DNA of 57,375 nt from Acidobacteriota bacterium. Its GTDB lineage: Bacteria > Acidobacteriota > Vicinamibacteria > Vicinamibacterales > SCN-69-37. The notes under the pieces were generated by a model. It saw only the letters and a program-made list of their open reading frames with translations. It made no database searches and had not been told where the DNA came from. The stretch covers positions 1 through 57,375 of the forward strand of contig SHUF01000012.1 of the NCBI GenBank assembly GCA_009694745.1, given 5' to 3'. Below are positions 1 to 11,665 of the stretch, piece after piece. The position numbers and the translations under genes are program-made. Position 1 is the first letter of the stretch, and every line of letters begins with the position of its first letter.

Positions 1-1
1 C

Positions 2-136
2 GTCCCTGCGCTCGTGGCGGCCATCAACGAGTACGTGCAGCAATACAACGAGGCTCCACGGCGCTTCGTCTGGACCAAGAGCGCGAACATGATTCTCGAC
101 AAAATCACGCGATGTCCTAAACCGTTATCCGCATGA
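2..136 (+). CDS. IS630-family transposase, C-terminal end (cut by window edge)
   Basis: Reading from base 2 gives about 44 residues ending in TGA: a VPALVAAINEYV stretch, then the motif RRFVWTKSANMILDKI. This matches what I recall as the conserved tail of IS630/Tc1-type DDE transposases (the FVWTKSA motif about 20 residues from the end). The catalytic residues and the left end lie outside the window, so whether the copy is intact cannot be judged. The terminal inverted repeat that should follow could not be recognised. It marks the left end as accessory DNA next to the fic gene. Confidence 0.75.
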   Translation, partial: VPALVAAINEYVQQYNEAPRRFVWTKSANMILDKITRCPKPLSA

Positions 137-424
137 CACTAGCGAACGCTTTGTGGGGAAGCCCTGAAGGTGCGCGCGGTCACGTGGGCTCCGCCCACGA
201 CATCACTGGATGCCTCCAACCGTCTCGGAAACGGCCCGTTGGTTGTCTGCGTGATTCGTCGATGGTTGTGCCAAAGCGTGGAAACGCCGACGGTTTTGTG
301 ACCCTCACTTGTTGTCTGACCAGACCGCGGACTTCGGGCTTCCCCTCCACATTCTTACCAAAACCGTGAAAAACGACGGTAAATGTATAAATGTTCACGA
401 TTATAGAATCAAAAGCGTGAAAAA
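137..424. other. Non-coding region between the transposase and fic
   Basis: No convincing reading frame. It holds a perfect short hairpin (CGTGGGC-TCC-GCCCACG, 183-199), possibly part of the IS end or a terminator, and becomes sharply AT-rich from about 360 on, unlike the rest of the window. The AT-rich part looks like the fic promoter. Confidence 0.5.
365..424 (+). promoter_or_regulatory. AT-rich putative fic promoter with CGTGAA sites
   Basis: CGTGAAAAA occurs at 365-373 and again at 416-424, directly abutting the fic ATG, and the reverse complement TTCACG lies at 394-399. The last two form an inverted pair (TTCACG, 16 nt, CGTGAA). TATAGAAT at 402-409 could be a -10 box. No Shine-Dalgarno sequence is visible before the ATG. 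A repressor or autoregulatory site is an inference. Confidence 0.4.
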
Positions 425-1306
425 ATGGCTCACATGGCGAAGGTCCTCGCCGTCTTCAGAAGGGTCCATTCCCTCCGGGAGCGGTACTACCAGGCGGCGA
501 TCGGAAAGGAGGCGCTGATTGCCCTCATCGGCGAAGCCGAAGTCGCGGAGCAGGTCTACAACTCCAACGCCATCGAGAACAGCACGCTGACGCTGGATGA
601 AACAGAAAAGATTCTCCGCCAGATTGATCTCGACAGGTTCATTTCAGAACGGGACATCTTCGAAGCCAAGAACCTCGCGCGCGTGGTGTCCTACATCGAC
701 AAGACGGCTGGAGCGCAAGAACTCACGCTGGACGTCATGCGGCTCCTGCACAAGATGCTGATCGCCAACATCCGGGACGGCATCGTGGGACGATTCAGGG
801 TCTCCGGAGAATATGTTCGCGTCGGAAGCCACATTGCTTCGCCGCCGGAGGCGATCCTCGGACAACTCGAACAGATGATGGCGGTCTTCCGTGCCAGTCA
901 CCGGGACCACATCATCAAACGTGTCGCGAGATTCCACTTGACGTTTGAACACACCCACCCGTTCGTAGACGGCAACGGACGCATCGGACGCGTGCTGAAC
1001 AACTACGTCTTGATCCGGGAGGGATTCGTTCCGATCAATATCAAGTTCATCGATCGGCAGAAATACTATGACGCGTTTGTCGAGTTCGATCGCCACGGCC
1101 GGACGACCATCATGGAAGACATCGTGGGAAAGGCGCTGACGAACAGTTACCACAGACGCCTGATCTATCTCGAAGGCAGAACGATCATGCCCCTGGTCGA
1201 ATTCGCCAGGTCTCAGGGCGTGTCTCATTCCAATCTGATCAACAAGGCCCACCGACAGACCATCGAGGCGTTTTTGGAGAAGGGTGTGTGGAAGATCGGC
1301 GCATGA
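425..1306 (+). CDS. Fic-family protein adenylyltransferase
   Basis: Predicted 293-residue Fic protein. The catalytic motif HPFVDGNGRIGR (His near residue 178) is complete and fits HPFx(D/E)GNGRxxR, so AMP transfer onto target-protein hydroxyls is expected. An N-terminal SNAIEN motif (residues 47-52) fits the inhibitory (S/T)xxxE(G/N) helix, which makes this a class II, self-inhibited Fic. The C-terminal ~50 residues (LVEFARSQGVSHSNLINKAH...) resemble a small helix-turn-helix or excisionase-like domain, so the protein might bind DNA. ATG 425 and ATG 434 are both possible starts. It stands alone with no antitoxin gene beside it, as expected when the inhibitory helix is built in. Its neighbour is an IS630 end, so horizontal acquisition is likely. 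Confidence 0.9.
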   Translation: MAHMAKVLAVFRRVHSLRERYYQAAIGKEALIALIGEAEVAEQVYNSNAIENSTLTLDETEKILRQIDLDRFISERDIFEAKNLARVVSYIDKTAGAQELTLDVMRLLHKMLIANIRDGIVGRFRVSGEYVRVGSHIASPPEAILGQLEQMMAVFRASHRDHIIKRVARFHLTFEHTHPFVDGNGRIGRVLNNYVLIREGFVPINIKFIDRQKYYDAFVEFDRHGRTTIMEDIVGKALTNSYHRRLIYLEGRTIMPLVEFARSQGVSHSNLINKAHRQTIEAFLEKGVWKIGA

Positions 1307-1375
1307 ATCGGAGGCGCTTGACTGCGCCGAGCCCACGCGACTGAGCAGGTCAACGAAATTCGGAGGCTGCTTCCT

Positions 1376-1461
1376 CGTAGCGCGGCCTGTTCCTCAAGGC
1401 CGAGGACTCCTCGGGCTTGAGGAACAGCCCGAGTTACGTGCGGGTAGGCCGAGCTACGGAC
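1376..1461. repeat. Family A palindromic element, copy 1 (between fic and metH)
   Basis: Contains interleaved inverted segments: GGCCTGTTCCTCAAGGCC, then CTCGGGCTTGAGGAACAGCCCGAG, then GGCCGAGCTACGG. The same units recur at 11539-11665 and 33690-33724. It lies between the convergent ends of fic and metH, just downstream of both stop codons, and could fold into a bidirectional hairpin. Bases 1307-1375 show nothing recognisable. Confidence 0.75.
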
Positions 1462-1467
1462 GGATGA

Positions 1468-5180
<3,713 letters not shown>

Positions 5181-5184
<4 letters not shown>

Positions 5185-6116
5185 TTCGTTCGAGTTCCAG
5201 CGGCAATGAGCACCGCAAAAGGATCGCCAGCCTTTCGCGCACCGGTGCGCACCGTCACGCGATCGAATCCGGCGCCGGCAATGAGCGTCTCCAACTGGTC
5301 GGCGCTGAACCCCAGCCACTGGTCGCCCAGCGTGTCCTGCACCCAGGCCTCGTCATGCTGCCGAAGGTCCAACACCAGCACCCGGCCGCCGGGTCGGACG
5401 ATGCGATACGCCTCGGCCAACGCTTTCGCCGGGTCTTTAGCGTGGTGCAGGGCCTGTGACGCGATGGCGATATCCACGGACCCATCAGCCAGCGGGACTT
5501 TTTCCAGCTCGCCGCGCTTCCACGTGATGTTTTTCACTCGGCGGCGCAGCGCCATCTGCTTGGCCCGGTCCAACACATCGGCCGAACGGTCGATGGCATA
5601 CACCCGCTTCGCCCAATGGGCGGCTTCAATGGTCAGATAGCCCTCGCCGCACCCCAGATCGGCCACTTCCACGGCCGGCAGCAACAGCCCGAGCGCGCGC
5701 GACCAGGCCGCCCAACTGCGCCCAGGCACCAGCTGGGTCTTTTCATCGCCGCCACCATGCTGGTCAAAATTTTCGCGACGCACCCGCCTCACCTCTTCCA
5801 ACCGCGCATCGTCTGCCCGGGTGGCGGCATTTGCGGCCTCGAAGGTCTCGCTGAGCCAGGGCCAGATGGTGGCGTAGGGACCGGCGGCCGCCGCCAGGTC
5901 GGCGTTGAGCCGGTACCAGGTGAAGTTTCCAGTGCGTTCCTCAGTGACGAGCTTGGCGTCCTTGAGCAGGCCAAGATGCCGCGAGACCCCGGACTGGGCC
6001 AGACCCATGACCGCGGTCAGCTCGGTGACGTTGAGCGCCTCCCGGGCCAGCAGCCTGAGCAGACGCAGCCGGGCCTCGTCGCCGAGCAGACGCATCAGGG
6101 CGGACGCCGTTTTCAT
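5181..6116 (-). CDS. ArsR-family regulator fused to SAM-dependent methyltransferase (SahR-like)
   Basis: Predicted 311 residues. Residues ~1-85 form an ArsR winged helix ([52 protein letters not shown]). Residues ~140-300 form a class I methyltransferase ([46 protein letters not shown]). ArsR proteins with this extra domain, called SahR in Proteobacteria, are known to control methionine-cycle genes by sensing S-adenosylhomocysteine; that role is inferred here. Strong support comes from its TGA overlapping the metH ATG, and from a perfect palindrome over its own promoter. ATG 6116 is preferred over an upstream start at 6200 because the ArsR domain begins there and the operator lies just before it. 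Confidence 0.9.
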
Positions 6117-6123
6117 ATCTACT

Positions 6124-6145
6124 AATCTACATAAACAGATGTAGA
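6124..6145 (-). promoter_or_regulatory. Putative SahR-like operator overlapping the -10 box
   Basis: Perfect inverted repeat TCTACAT-6 nt-ATGTAGA at 6126-6145. On the minus strand a TAGATT box (6129-6124) overlaps it and sits 7 nt before the regulator's ATG. This is the expected architecture of an autoregulated ArsR gene, and by coupling it would also control metH. Confidence 0.65.
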
Positions 6146-6198
6146 GAAAGCAACCCAGCCCCGGTACAATCCGCGGTCGAAACGGATGGTCGTCGCGC

Positions 6199-6777
6199 AT
6201 GTCTGATCAGTCGCCGGTACTTCTGCTTGCCCATGGGGCGGGTGCCGGGTCGTCGCACCCCTGGATGCGTCACGTCGCCTCGGAACTCGAGGCCCGAGGC
6301 GTTCGTGTCGTCACGTTCGACTTCCCCTACATGGCCGAAGGCCGAAAGATTCCCGACAAAGGCCTGGTGCTGGAAGCGGCGTTTGCGGAACAGTGGGCCA
6401 AAGTCGCGGCCACGACCACCGGACCCATTTACGCCGGCGGCAAGTCGATGGGGGGCCACATCGCGTCGCAGGTGGCAGCCAAGGGCGGCTTCTCGCCCGT
6501 GCCGGCCGGGCTGGTCTTTTTCGGCTACCCCCTGCATCCGCCGGGCAAGCCAGAAATGCGACGCGACCGGCACCTGCCCGACATCAGCATTCCCATGCTC
6601 TTCATGCACGGGACCAAGGACCCGTTTGCCTCGCGCGAGGAAATGCGCGAGCTGATCGACGAACTTCCGACGTCCACGCTGACGTTGGTGGAGGGGGGCG
6701 ACCACTCGCTCGTGGCCGGGCGAGGCAAGCCAATCTCGGGTGAGCTGCTGGACCTGGTCCGCCGGTGGATGAAGTAG
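6199..6777 (+). CDS. Alpha/beta hydrolase, KANL3/Tex30-like (dienelactone-hydrolase type)
   Basis: Predicted 192-residue single-domain alpha/beta hydrolase. It starts with LLLAHGAGAGSSHPWM (oxyanion-hole loop). The nucleophile elbow is GKSMGG (Ser about residue 83), the acid is in HGTKDPF and the catalytic His is in GGDHSL, so the triad is complete. The short length and the FDFPYMAEGRK segment fit the KANL3/Tex30 group; the substrate is unknown. It is divergent from the ArsR/methyltransferase gene, 82 bp away. A TACAAT box (6165-6170) may be its promoter. It ends in TAG. Confidence 0.85.
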   Translation: MSDQSPVLLLAHGAGAGSSHPWMRHVASELEARGVRVVTFDFPYMAEGRKIPDKGLVLEAAFAEQWAKVAATTTGPIYAGGKSMGGHIASQVAAKGGFSPVPAGLVFFGYPLHPPGKPEMRRDRHLPDISIPMLFMHGTKDPFASREEMRELIDELPTSTLTLVEGGDHSLVAGRGKPISGELLDLVRRWMK

Positions 6778-6794
6778 CATTTCCCCGGTAGGCC

Positions 6795-7823
6795 TTGCGT
6801 AACCTCTGCCGCCCCCTCGTTCTGTGCGCCCTGCTGGGCGCGGCTGCGTGCGAGAACACGACACCAACTCCGCCCACGCCAACGCCCAACGCCCCGACGC
6901 TTTCCTGTCCGGCGTCGTCATCCCTGGTGTCGCCCGACGGCGCTGCCGTGCCCCTGACGTTCACTGTGCCGACCGCGGTTGGGGGCCAGCTCCCGGTGCC
7001 GGTTACGTGCTCCAAGCAACCAGGCTCCACCTTCCCGCTCGGCTCCACCATCGTCACCTGCACAGCGGTGGACGCGCTGGCGCGACAGGCGTCGTGCAAT
7101 TTTGCGGTGACGGTGACGGCGGCGCCGCGGATTTCGAAGACGAAGTTTCTGGCCATGGGCGACAGCATCACGGAAGGCCGTTGCGGGCCGAAGCCGAATA
7201 CATGTCCACCCTGGACGGTGCGATTCGACGAACTGCTCCGTGCGCGCTATACGCAGCAGGCGTTCGTCGTGACGAACCGCGGCATTTCCGGCGAGAAGGC
7301 GACTACGGGCGTCGATCGGCTGCTCGGGGAATTGCTGACATACAACCCTGAAGTGCTTCTGCTGATGGAGGGCACCAACGACATGACGGCTGAGCCGCTG
7401 AACGAAACGGCGGCCCTTGCGGCGCTTGAAGGCATGATCGACATCGCCCGCGGCCGCGGCATCACTGTGTTCCTCGCGACGATTGCGCCCGTGGCACCGG
7501 GCGGCCCCAACAGTGTTGCCATCTCTCGCGTGGTGGCGTTCAACATCAAGATACGCGAGCTGGCCTCTCGCAAGGCCGTGCCGCTGGTGGATGTCTTCGG
7601 CGCGCTCAACGCCGATGTGCCGCGCTACTACGTGGGGGACGATCTTCATCCCACCGGCGAAGGCCTACGACTGATCGGCGAGACGTTCTACGCGGCCATC
7701 CGCACGGCACTCGACAACACGCCGACGGGCTCAGCGCCCTCCTTCGCGCCAACGTTCGGAGGGCACGGGCTTCAGCCCGTGCCAGCGCGTCCCGGGCTAA
7801 AGCCCGGGACCTCCGTACAGTAG
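6795..7823 (+). CDS. Exported SGNH/GDSL hydrolase, probable lipoprotein with HYR-like domain
   Basis: Predicted 342 residues from a TTG start. An N-terminal hydrophobic segment ends ALLGAAAC, a plausible though imperfect lipobox. A Thr/Pro linker follows. Residues ~35-110 look like a HYR/Ig-like domain (VPLTFTVPTAVGG...GSTIVTCTAVDA). Residues ~115-310 are an SGNH hydrolase with block I FLAMGDSITEG, block III MEGTNDM and block V DDLHPTGEG, giving the Ser and Asp-His catalytic residues. It probably acts outside the cytoplasm as an esterase or acetylesterase. The last ~22 residues are encoded by a palindromic repeat element, so the natural C-terminus has been replaced or extended. Confidence 0.85.
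   Translation: MRNLCRPLVLCALLGAAACENTTPTPPTPTPNAPTLSCPASSSLVSPDGAAVPLTFTVPTAVGGQLPVPVTCSKQPGSTFPLGSTIVTCTAVDALARQASCNFAVTVTAAPRISKTKFLAMGDSITEGRCGPKPNTCPPWTVRFDELLRARYTQQAFVVTNRGISGEKATTGVDRLLGELLTYNPEVLLLMEGTNDMTAEPLNETAALAALEGMIDIARGRGITVFLATIAPVAPGGPNSVAISRVVAFNIKIRELASRKAVPLVDVFGALNADVPRYYVGDDLHPTGEGLRLIGETFYAAIRTALDNTPTGSAPSFAPTFGGHGLQPVPARPGLKPGTSVQ
7757..7815. repeat. Family B double-hairpin element, copy 1
   Basis: 59 bp bounded by CGGAGG and CCTCCG. Inside are two hairpins: GGCACGGGCTTCAGCCCGTGCC and GTCCCGGGCTAAAGCCCGGGAC. The layout resembles a BIME-type paired REP. It forms the 3' end of the SGNH hydrolase frame and stops 8 bp short of the end of its TAG. Related copies lie at 16457-16547, 16849-16880 and 42593-42623. 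Confidence 0.85.
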
Positions 7824-7842
7824 GGTTGGCGATTCAGCCTCG

Positions 7843-8746
7843 ATGCCTGCCCAACCCGTCATTCAGGTCGCCGGTCTCCGGAAGCGCTACGGCTCCACGC
7901 TCGCCGTAGACGATGTGTCGTTTGAGGTGTACGACGGGGAGATCTTCGGTCTGATCGGTCCGAACGGCGCGGGTAAGACGACGATGGAGTGCGTGGAGGG
8001 GGTGCGGAAGCCGGACGGCGGCAAGATTTCGGTGCTGGGGCTGGACCCGATCCGCGACGTGTATGCGCTGCAGCAGCGCGTCGGTGTGCAGCTTCAGGAA
8101 GCGCATCAAAGTGCGCGAGGCGGTGGCGCTGTGGGCGTCGCTCTACCGGACCAAGGTCGATACCGACAAGCTGCTGGGCCAACTGGGCCTGCAGGATAAA
8201 CGCAACGCATGGTTCATGACGCTGTCGGGCGGCCAGAAGCAGCGCTTGTTCATCGCGCTGGCGCTCATCAACGACCCTGAGCTGGTGTTCCTGGACGAAC
8301 TCACCACCGGGCTTGATCCTCAGGCGCGTCACGCCATCTGGGATCTGATCAGGGGCATTCGCGCGCGCGGCAAGACCATCTTCCTTACCACACATCTGAT
8401 GGAAGAGGCCGAGCGACTGTGCGACCGCGTGGCCATCATCGACCACGGGCGCATCGTGGACATCAACTCGCCGGCCGGTCTGATCCGCCGGCATTGTCCT
8501 CAGCGCACAGTGATTGTCACGACCGAAGACGCCACTGCCGAAGCGAAGCTTGCAGCGCTTGTCGGCGTGGAAGTGTCGCACGGAGACAATGGCGCGCTCA
8601 CAGTGCGGGGCGATGCGGCAGGTCTGATGACCGGCGTGATCCAGTGCCTGGCCGACCATCGCATCAGGGTCACCGATTTCCAGACCGTGGTGCCGACGCT
8701 TGAGGACGTGTTCTTGAAGCTCACCGGCCACACCATTCGGCAGTAG
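7843..8746 (+). pseudogene. ABC-2 type transporter ATP-binding protein, frameshifted
   Basis: Two overlapping frames together make one ABC ATPase of ~300 residues. Frame one (from ATG 7843) has Walker A GPNGAGKTT and runs to VGVQLQEA. Frame two, from about 8095, resumes at RIKVREAVALWASLY. It carries the signature LSGGQKQR, Walker B LVFLDELTTGLDP and the H-loop FLTTHLMEEAE. The switch lies at about 8095-8105. Compared with relatives as I remember them, three or four residues are missing there, so an out-of-frame deletion (perhaps 11 nt between short AAGCGC repeats) fits better than a lone indel. The intact permease follows 9 bp downstream. Sequencing error or a programmed shift cannot be excluded. 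Confidence 0.8.
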
Positions 8747-8755
8747 GAGACAGCC

Positions 8756-9499
8756 ATGCGAGGACTGTGGAATCTGACCTGGCTGGAAATCAAGATCTTC
8801 GCCCGCGAGCCGCTGGGTTTCATCGGCACCATCATCATTCCCGTGATCATGTTTGTGGTGATGGGCCGGTCGCTTGGTGGACGGGCTGATCCCAGCGAAC
8901 GCCTTCGCGCCTTCGTCAGCGCGGACCTGCCGGTGTTTGCCGTGATGTTGATCGCGCTGAACGCCGTGTTGTCCCTAGTAACGATCATCGCGATCTATCG
9001 AGAGAGCGGGATCCTCAAACGTCTGCGCGCCACGCCGCTTCGGCCGCACACGATCCTGACGGCGCATGTGCTGGTGAAGCTGATCGTCACGTCAGTCACA
9101 CTGGCGCTGCTGGCCGCTGCAGGCCGCCGGTTCTATCCCGTCGCGCTCGACATGTCGTGGTTCAGCTTCGCTGCCGCGCTCATCGTCACCAGCGTCAGCA
9201 TCATGTCCCTCGGGTTTCTCGTGGCGAGCCTGGTACCGACGGCGCGCTTCGCCCAACCGGTCGGCACGCTGATTCTTTATCCGATGCTGGGCATGTCGGG
9301 CTTATTCGTGGCGATCAATTCCATGCCGCCAGCGATGCAGGCCGTGGCGCACGTGTTGCCGCTGACGTACGCGGTTTCACTGCTGCGCGGCATCTGGATC
9401 GGCGAAGGCTGGCTGGCGCATGGCTGGGATGTGGCGGGCCTTGTGGCGGTCTTCGCCATTTGCACGGCCGTGTCGTCGGGGGTGTTTCGATGGGAGTGA
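8756..9499 (+). CDS. ABC-2 type transporter permease
   Basis: Predicted 247 residues with six hydrophobic segments (starting GFIGTIIIPVIMFVVMG and LPVFAVMLIALNAVLSLVT). The cytoplasmic stretch IYRESGILKRLRATPLRP is typical of ABC-2 export permeases. It should pair with the upstream ATPase as a drug or natural-product efflux pump. If that ATPase is really frameshifted, the permease is orphaned. The ATPase TAG and this ATG are in the same frame, 9 nt apart. The last codons overlap the glgX start. Confidence 0.9.
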   Translation: MRGLWNLTWLEIKIFAREPLGFIGTIIIPVIMFVVMGRSLGGRADPSERLRAFVSADLPVFAVMLIALNAVLSLVTIIAIYRESGILKRLRATPLRPHTILTAHVLVKLIVTSVTLALLAAAGRRFYPVALDMSWFSFAAALIVTSVSIMSLGFLVASLVPTARFAQPVGTLILYPMLGMSGLFVAINSMPPAMQAVAHVLPLTYAVSLLRGIWIGEGWLAHGWDVAGLVAVFAICTAVSSGVFRWE

Positions 9500-11538
9500 G
9501 TGTTCCATCTCCGCTCGGGGCCACGTGGGATGGCCTCGGCGTACACTTCGCGCTGTTCTCCGAGCACGCCACTGGGGTGGAGTTGTGCCTGTTCGAGCGG
9601 ACGGACGAGCCTGCCGAATCCGGACGGGTACGACTGACGCGGGGCGAAGATTTCGTGTGGCACCTCTATGTGCCAGGAGCGAGGCCTGGACAGCTTTATG
9701 GCTATCGTGTCGAGGGACCGAATCAGCCCGAGCTCGGTCAGCGGTTCGACCCAGCCAGGACTCTGATCGATCCGTACGCGAAGGCCTTTGCCAAGGTCGA
9801 AGACCTCTCGGACGCGCCGCTTGGTGTGGTGATTGATCCGGCGTTTGACTGGGCCGACGACCGGCCGCCTCGCACCCCATGGCACGAGACGGTCATCTAC
9901 GAAGCGCACGTCAAAGGGCTCACGGCGCGGCACCCCGAGATTCCGCGCCACCTGCGGGGCACGTACGGCGCGGTGGCGATGCCGCCGATCATCGAGCACT
10001 TCCGACAGCTTGGCGTCACTGCGGTGGAGTTGATGCCCATCCATCAGCATTGGCCCGAGCGTCACCTGACTGCGCGCGGCCAACCAAACTACTGGGGCTA
10101 CAGCACGCTCGGCTTCTTCGCGCCTGACATCCGATATGCCTCCTCACAGGCTCCCGGCAACGTCGTTCACGAATTCAAGGCGATGGTGCGTGCGCTGCAT
10201 GCGGCCGGCATCGAGGCCATTCTCGATGTGGTCTACAACCACACCGCCGAAGGCGATCACGAGGGGCCGACGTTGTCGCTCAAGGGCATCGACAACGAGG
10301 TCTACTACCGGCTGGTGCCAGAGGACCCGAGCCGCTATGTGGATTTCACCGGGTGCGGAAATACGGTGAACGCGTATCACCCGAGCGCGCTGCAACTCGT
10401 TGTCGATAGCCTGCGGTACTGGGTGGTCGAGATGCACGTGGACGGGTTCCGGTTCGACCTGGCCACCACGCTTGCGCGCGAGCATGTTGACTTCAGCCGA
10501 TCGGCCGCGTTCTTCGACGCCATCCACCAGGATCCGGTGCTCTCGCAGGTCAAACTCATAGCCGAGCCGTGGGACCTGGGCCCTGGCGGTTATCAAGTGG
10601 GTCACTTCCCTGCGCGCTGGAGCGAGTGGAACGGGCGCTACCGCGACACCGTGCGACGGTTCTGGCGTGGCGATGCGGGTGCCGTGCCTGAGCTTGCCAC
10701 GCGACTAGCCGGCAGCGCAGACCTCTTCAACCATGCCGGGCGACTGCCGCAGGCCAGCATCAACTTCGTGACCGCACACGATGGCTTCACGCTTCACGAC
10801 CTTGTGTCGTACAACCAGAAGCACAACGAGGCGAACGGCGAGCACAATATCGACGGGGAGAACCACAACAACAGTTGGAATTGCGGCGTTGAGGGACCGA
10901 CCACTGATTCGACTACCAGGGTGCTGCGAGAACAACAGAAGCGCAACATCATCGCCACGTTGTTCCTGTCGCAGGGCGTACCGATGCTGAGCGGTGGCGA
11001 CGAACTCGGCCGCACGCAGCTGGGTAACAACAACGCGTATTGCCAGGACAACGAACTGAGCTGGACGCACTGGGATCTGGGCCCGGACGAGCGCGCGCTG
11101 TTTGAGTTTGTGTGCCTCGCGAGCCGCATCCGCAGGGAGCATCCGACGCTGCGCCAGCGCTCGTTCCTGCACGGTCTGCCGGTACCGGGCTCAGACGAGA
11201 AAGACATCACCTGGCTCGCGCCTGATGGCCGCGAGATGACCACCGTCGACTGGAGCGACCCGAACGTGAAGTGCGTGGGCGCCGTGTTTGGCGGCGACCG
11301 GCCGGTGCTCTATCTGATGAACGCCGGGGCCGAGGGCGTGACGTTCCTCCTGCCCTCCGGGACCCCGGGACTCCCGGACCCCAGGACCCCGACGATCGCA
11401 TGGTCCTGCGTGCTCGATACGGCCGACCAGGCGCGGCACGGTCGCACGTGGGCGCCTGACACGCCCTATGTGCTGACTAACCGATCCGTTGCAGTGTTTG
11501 TCGGGATTGCGCGGTCGCTGGGAGGTCAAGCGCGCTGA
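9490..11538 (+). CDS. glgX: Glycogen debranching enzyme, isoamylase/GlgX type
   Basis: Predicted 682 residues. An N-terminal CBM48-like domain is at about 1-130 (PLGATWDGLGVHFALFSEHA). The GH13 barrel carries VVYNHTAEG, the nucleophile region DGFRFDLATT (Asp near 323), the general acid in LIAEPWDLG, and VTAHDGFTLHD. The segment NGEHNIDGENHNNSWNCGVE is diagnostic for GlgX/TreX enzymes, which hydrolyse alpha-1,6 branches of glycogen or limit dextrin. ATG 9490 overlaps the end of the permease gene and begins the CBM48 domain; earlier in-frame codons belong to the permease region. Near the C-terminus, LPSGTPGLPDPRTPT is encoded by a GGTCC-type repeat inserted in frame. Confidence 0.95.
   Translation: MGVSVPSPLGATWDGLGVHFALFSEHATGVELCLFERTDEPAESGRVRLTRGEDFVWHLYVPGARPGQLYGYRVEGPNQPELGQRFDPARTLIDPYAKAFAKVEDLSDAPLGVVIDPAFDWADDRPPRTPWHETVIYEAHVKGLTARHPEIPRHLRGTYGAVAMPPIIEHFRQLGVTAVELMPIHQHWPERHLTARGQPNYWGYSTLGFFAPDIRYASSQAPGNVVHEFKAMVRALHAAGIEAILDVVYNHTAEGDHEGPTLSLKGIDNEVYYRLVPEDPSRYVDFTGCGNTVNAYHPSALQLVVDSLRYWVVEMHVDGFRFDLATTLAREHVDFSRSAAFFDAIHQDPVLSQVKLIAEPWDLGPGGYQVGHFPARWSEWNGRYRDTVRRFWRGDAGAVPELATRLAGSADLFNHAGRLPQASINFVTAHDGFTLHDLVSYNQKHNEANGEHNIDGENHNNSWNCGVEGPTTDSTTRVLREQQKRNIIATLFLSQGVPMLSGGDELGRTQLGNNNAYCQDNELSWTHWDLGPDERALFEFVCLASRIRREHPTLRQRSFLHGLPVPGSDEKDITWLAPDGREMTTVDWSDPNVKCVGAVFGGDRPVLYLMNAGAEGVTFLLPSGTPGLPDPRTPTIAWSCVLDTADQARHGRTWAPDTPYVLTNRSVAVFVGIARSLGGQAR
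11357..11391. repeat. Family C GGTCC-type repeat inside glgX
   Basis: A run of GGGACCCC/GGACCCC units spaced by CGGGACTCC. Its reverse strand reads GGGTCCTGGGGTCC..., as in copies at 25309-25369, 28425-28450 and 33339-33370. It encodes a Pro/Gly-rich surface insertion and preserves the glgX frame. Confidence 0.65.
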
Positions 11539-11665
11539 ACTCCTCGGCCTTGAGGAGCAGGCCGAGCTACTCTCGGAGAAGATCTCAGGCCGGTACGTAG
11601 CTCGGGCTGGTTCTCAAGCCCGAGTGTCGCCTCGGCCTTGAGAAACAGGCCGAGCTACGTTCGGA
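11539..11665. repeat. Family A palindromic element, copy 2 (between glgX and HAD gene)
   Basis: Three tandem units: CTCGGCCTTGAGGAGCAGG, then a CTCGGGCTGGTTCTCAAGC unit, then CTCGGCCTTGAGAAACAGG, each closed by (C/G)CGAG. They are linked by TACGTAGCTCGG-like joints. It sits between convergent genes. It provides the TAG of the HAD gene (11657-11655) and begins directly after the glgX TGA, so it could terminate transcription both ways. Confidence 0.85.

Noticed and set aside
183-199. Rho-independent terminator
   Set aside because: The perfect hairpin lacks a following T run on either strand, so termination cannot be claimed.
6117-6198. SAM or cobalamin riboswitch for metH
   Set aside because: Only 82 bp separate the divergent genes and no riboswitch-like conserved core is seen; the palindrome explains regulation better.
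6127-6921. Minus-strand open frame of ~260 codons
   Set aside because: It is antisense to the alpha/beta hydrolase, which has a complete catalytic triad, and the product shows no recognisable domain.
8744-8758. TAG read-through fusing the ABC ATPase to its permease
   Set aside because: The two genes are in the same frame across TAG, but separate ATPase and permease genes are the norm and the permease has its own ATG, so there is no need for a fusion.
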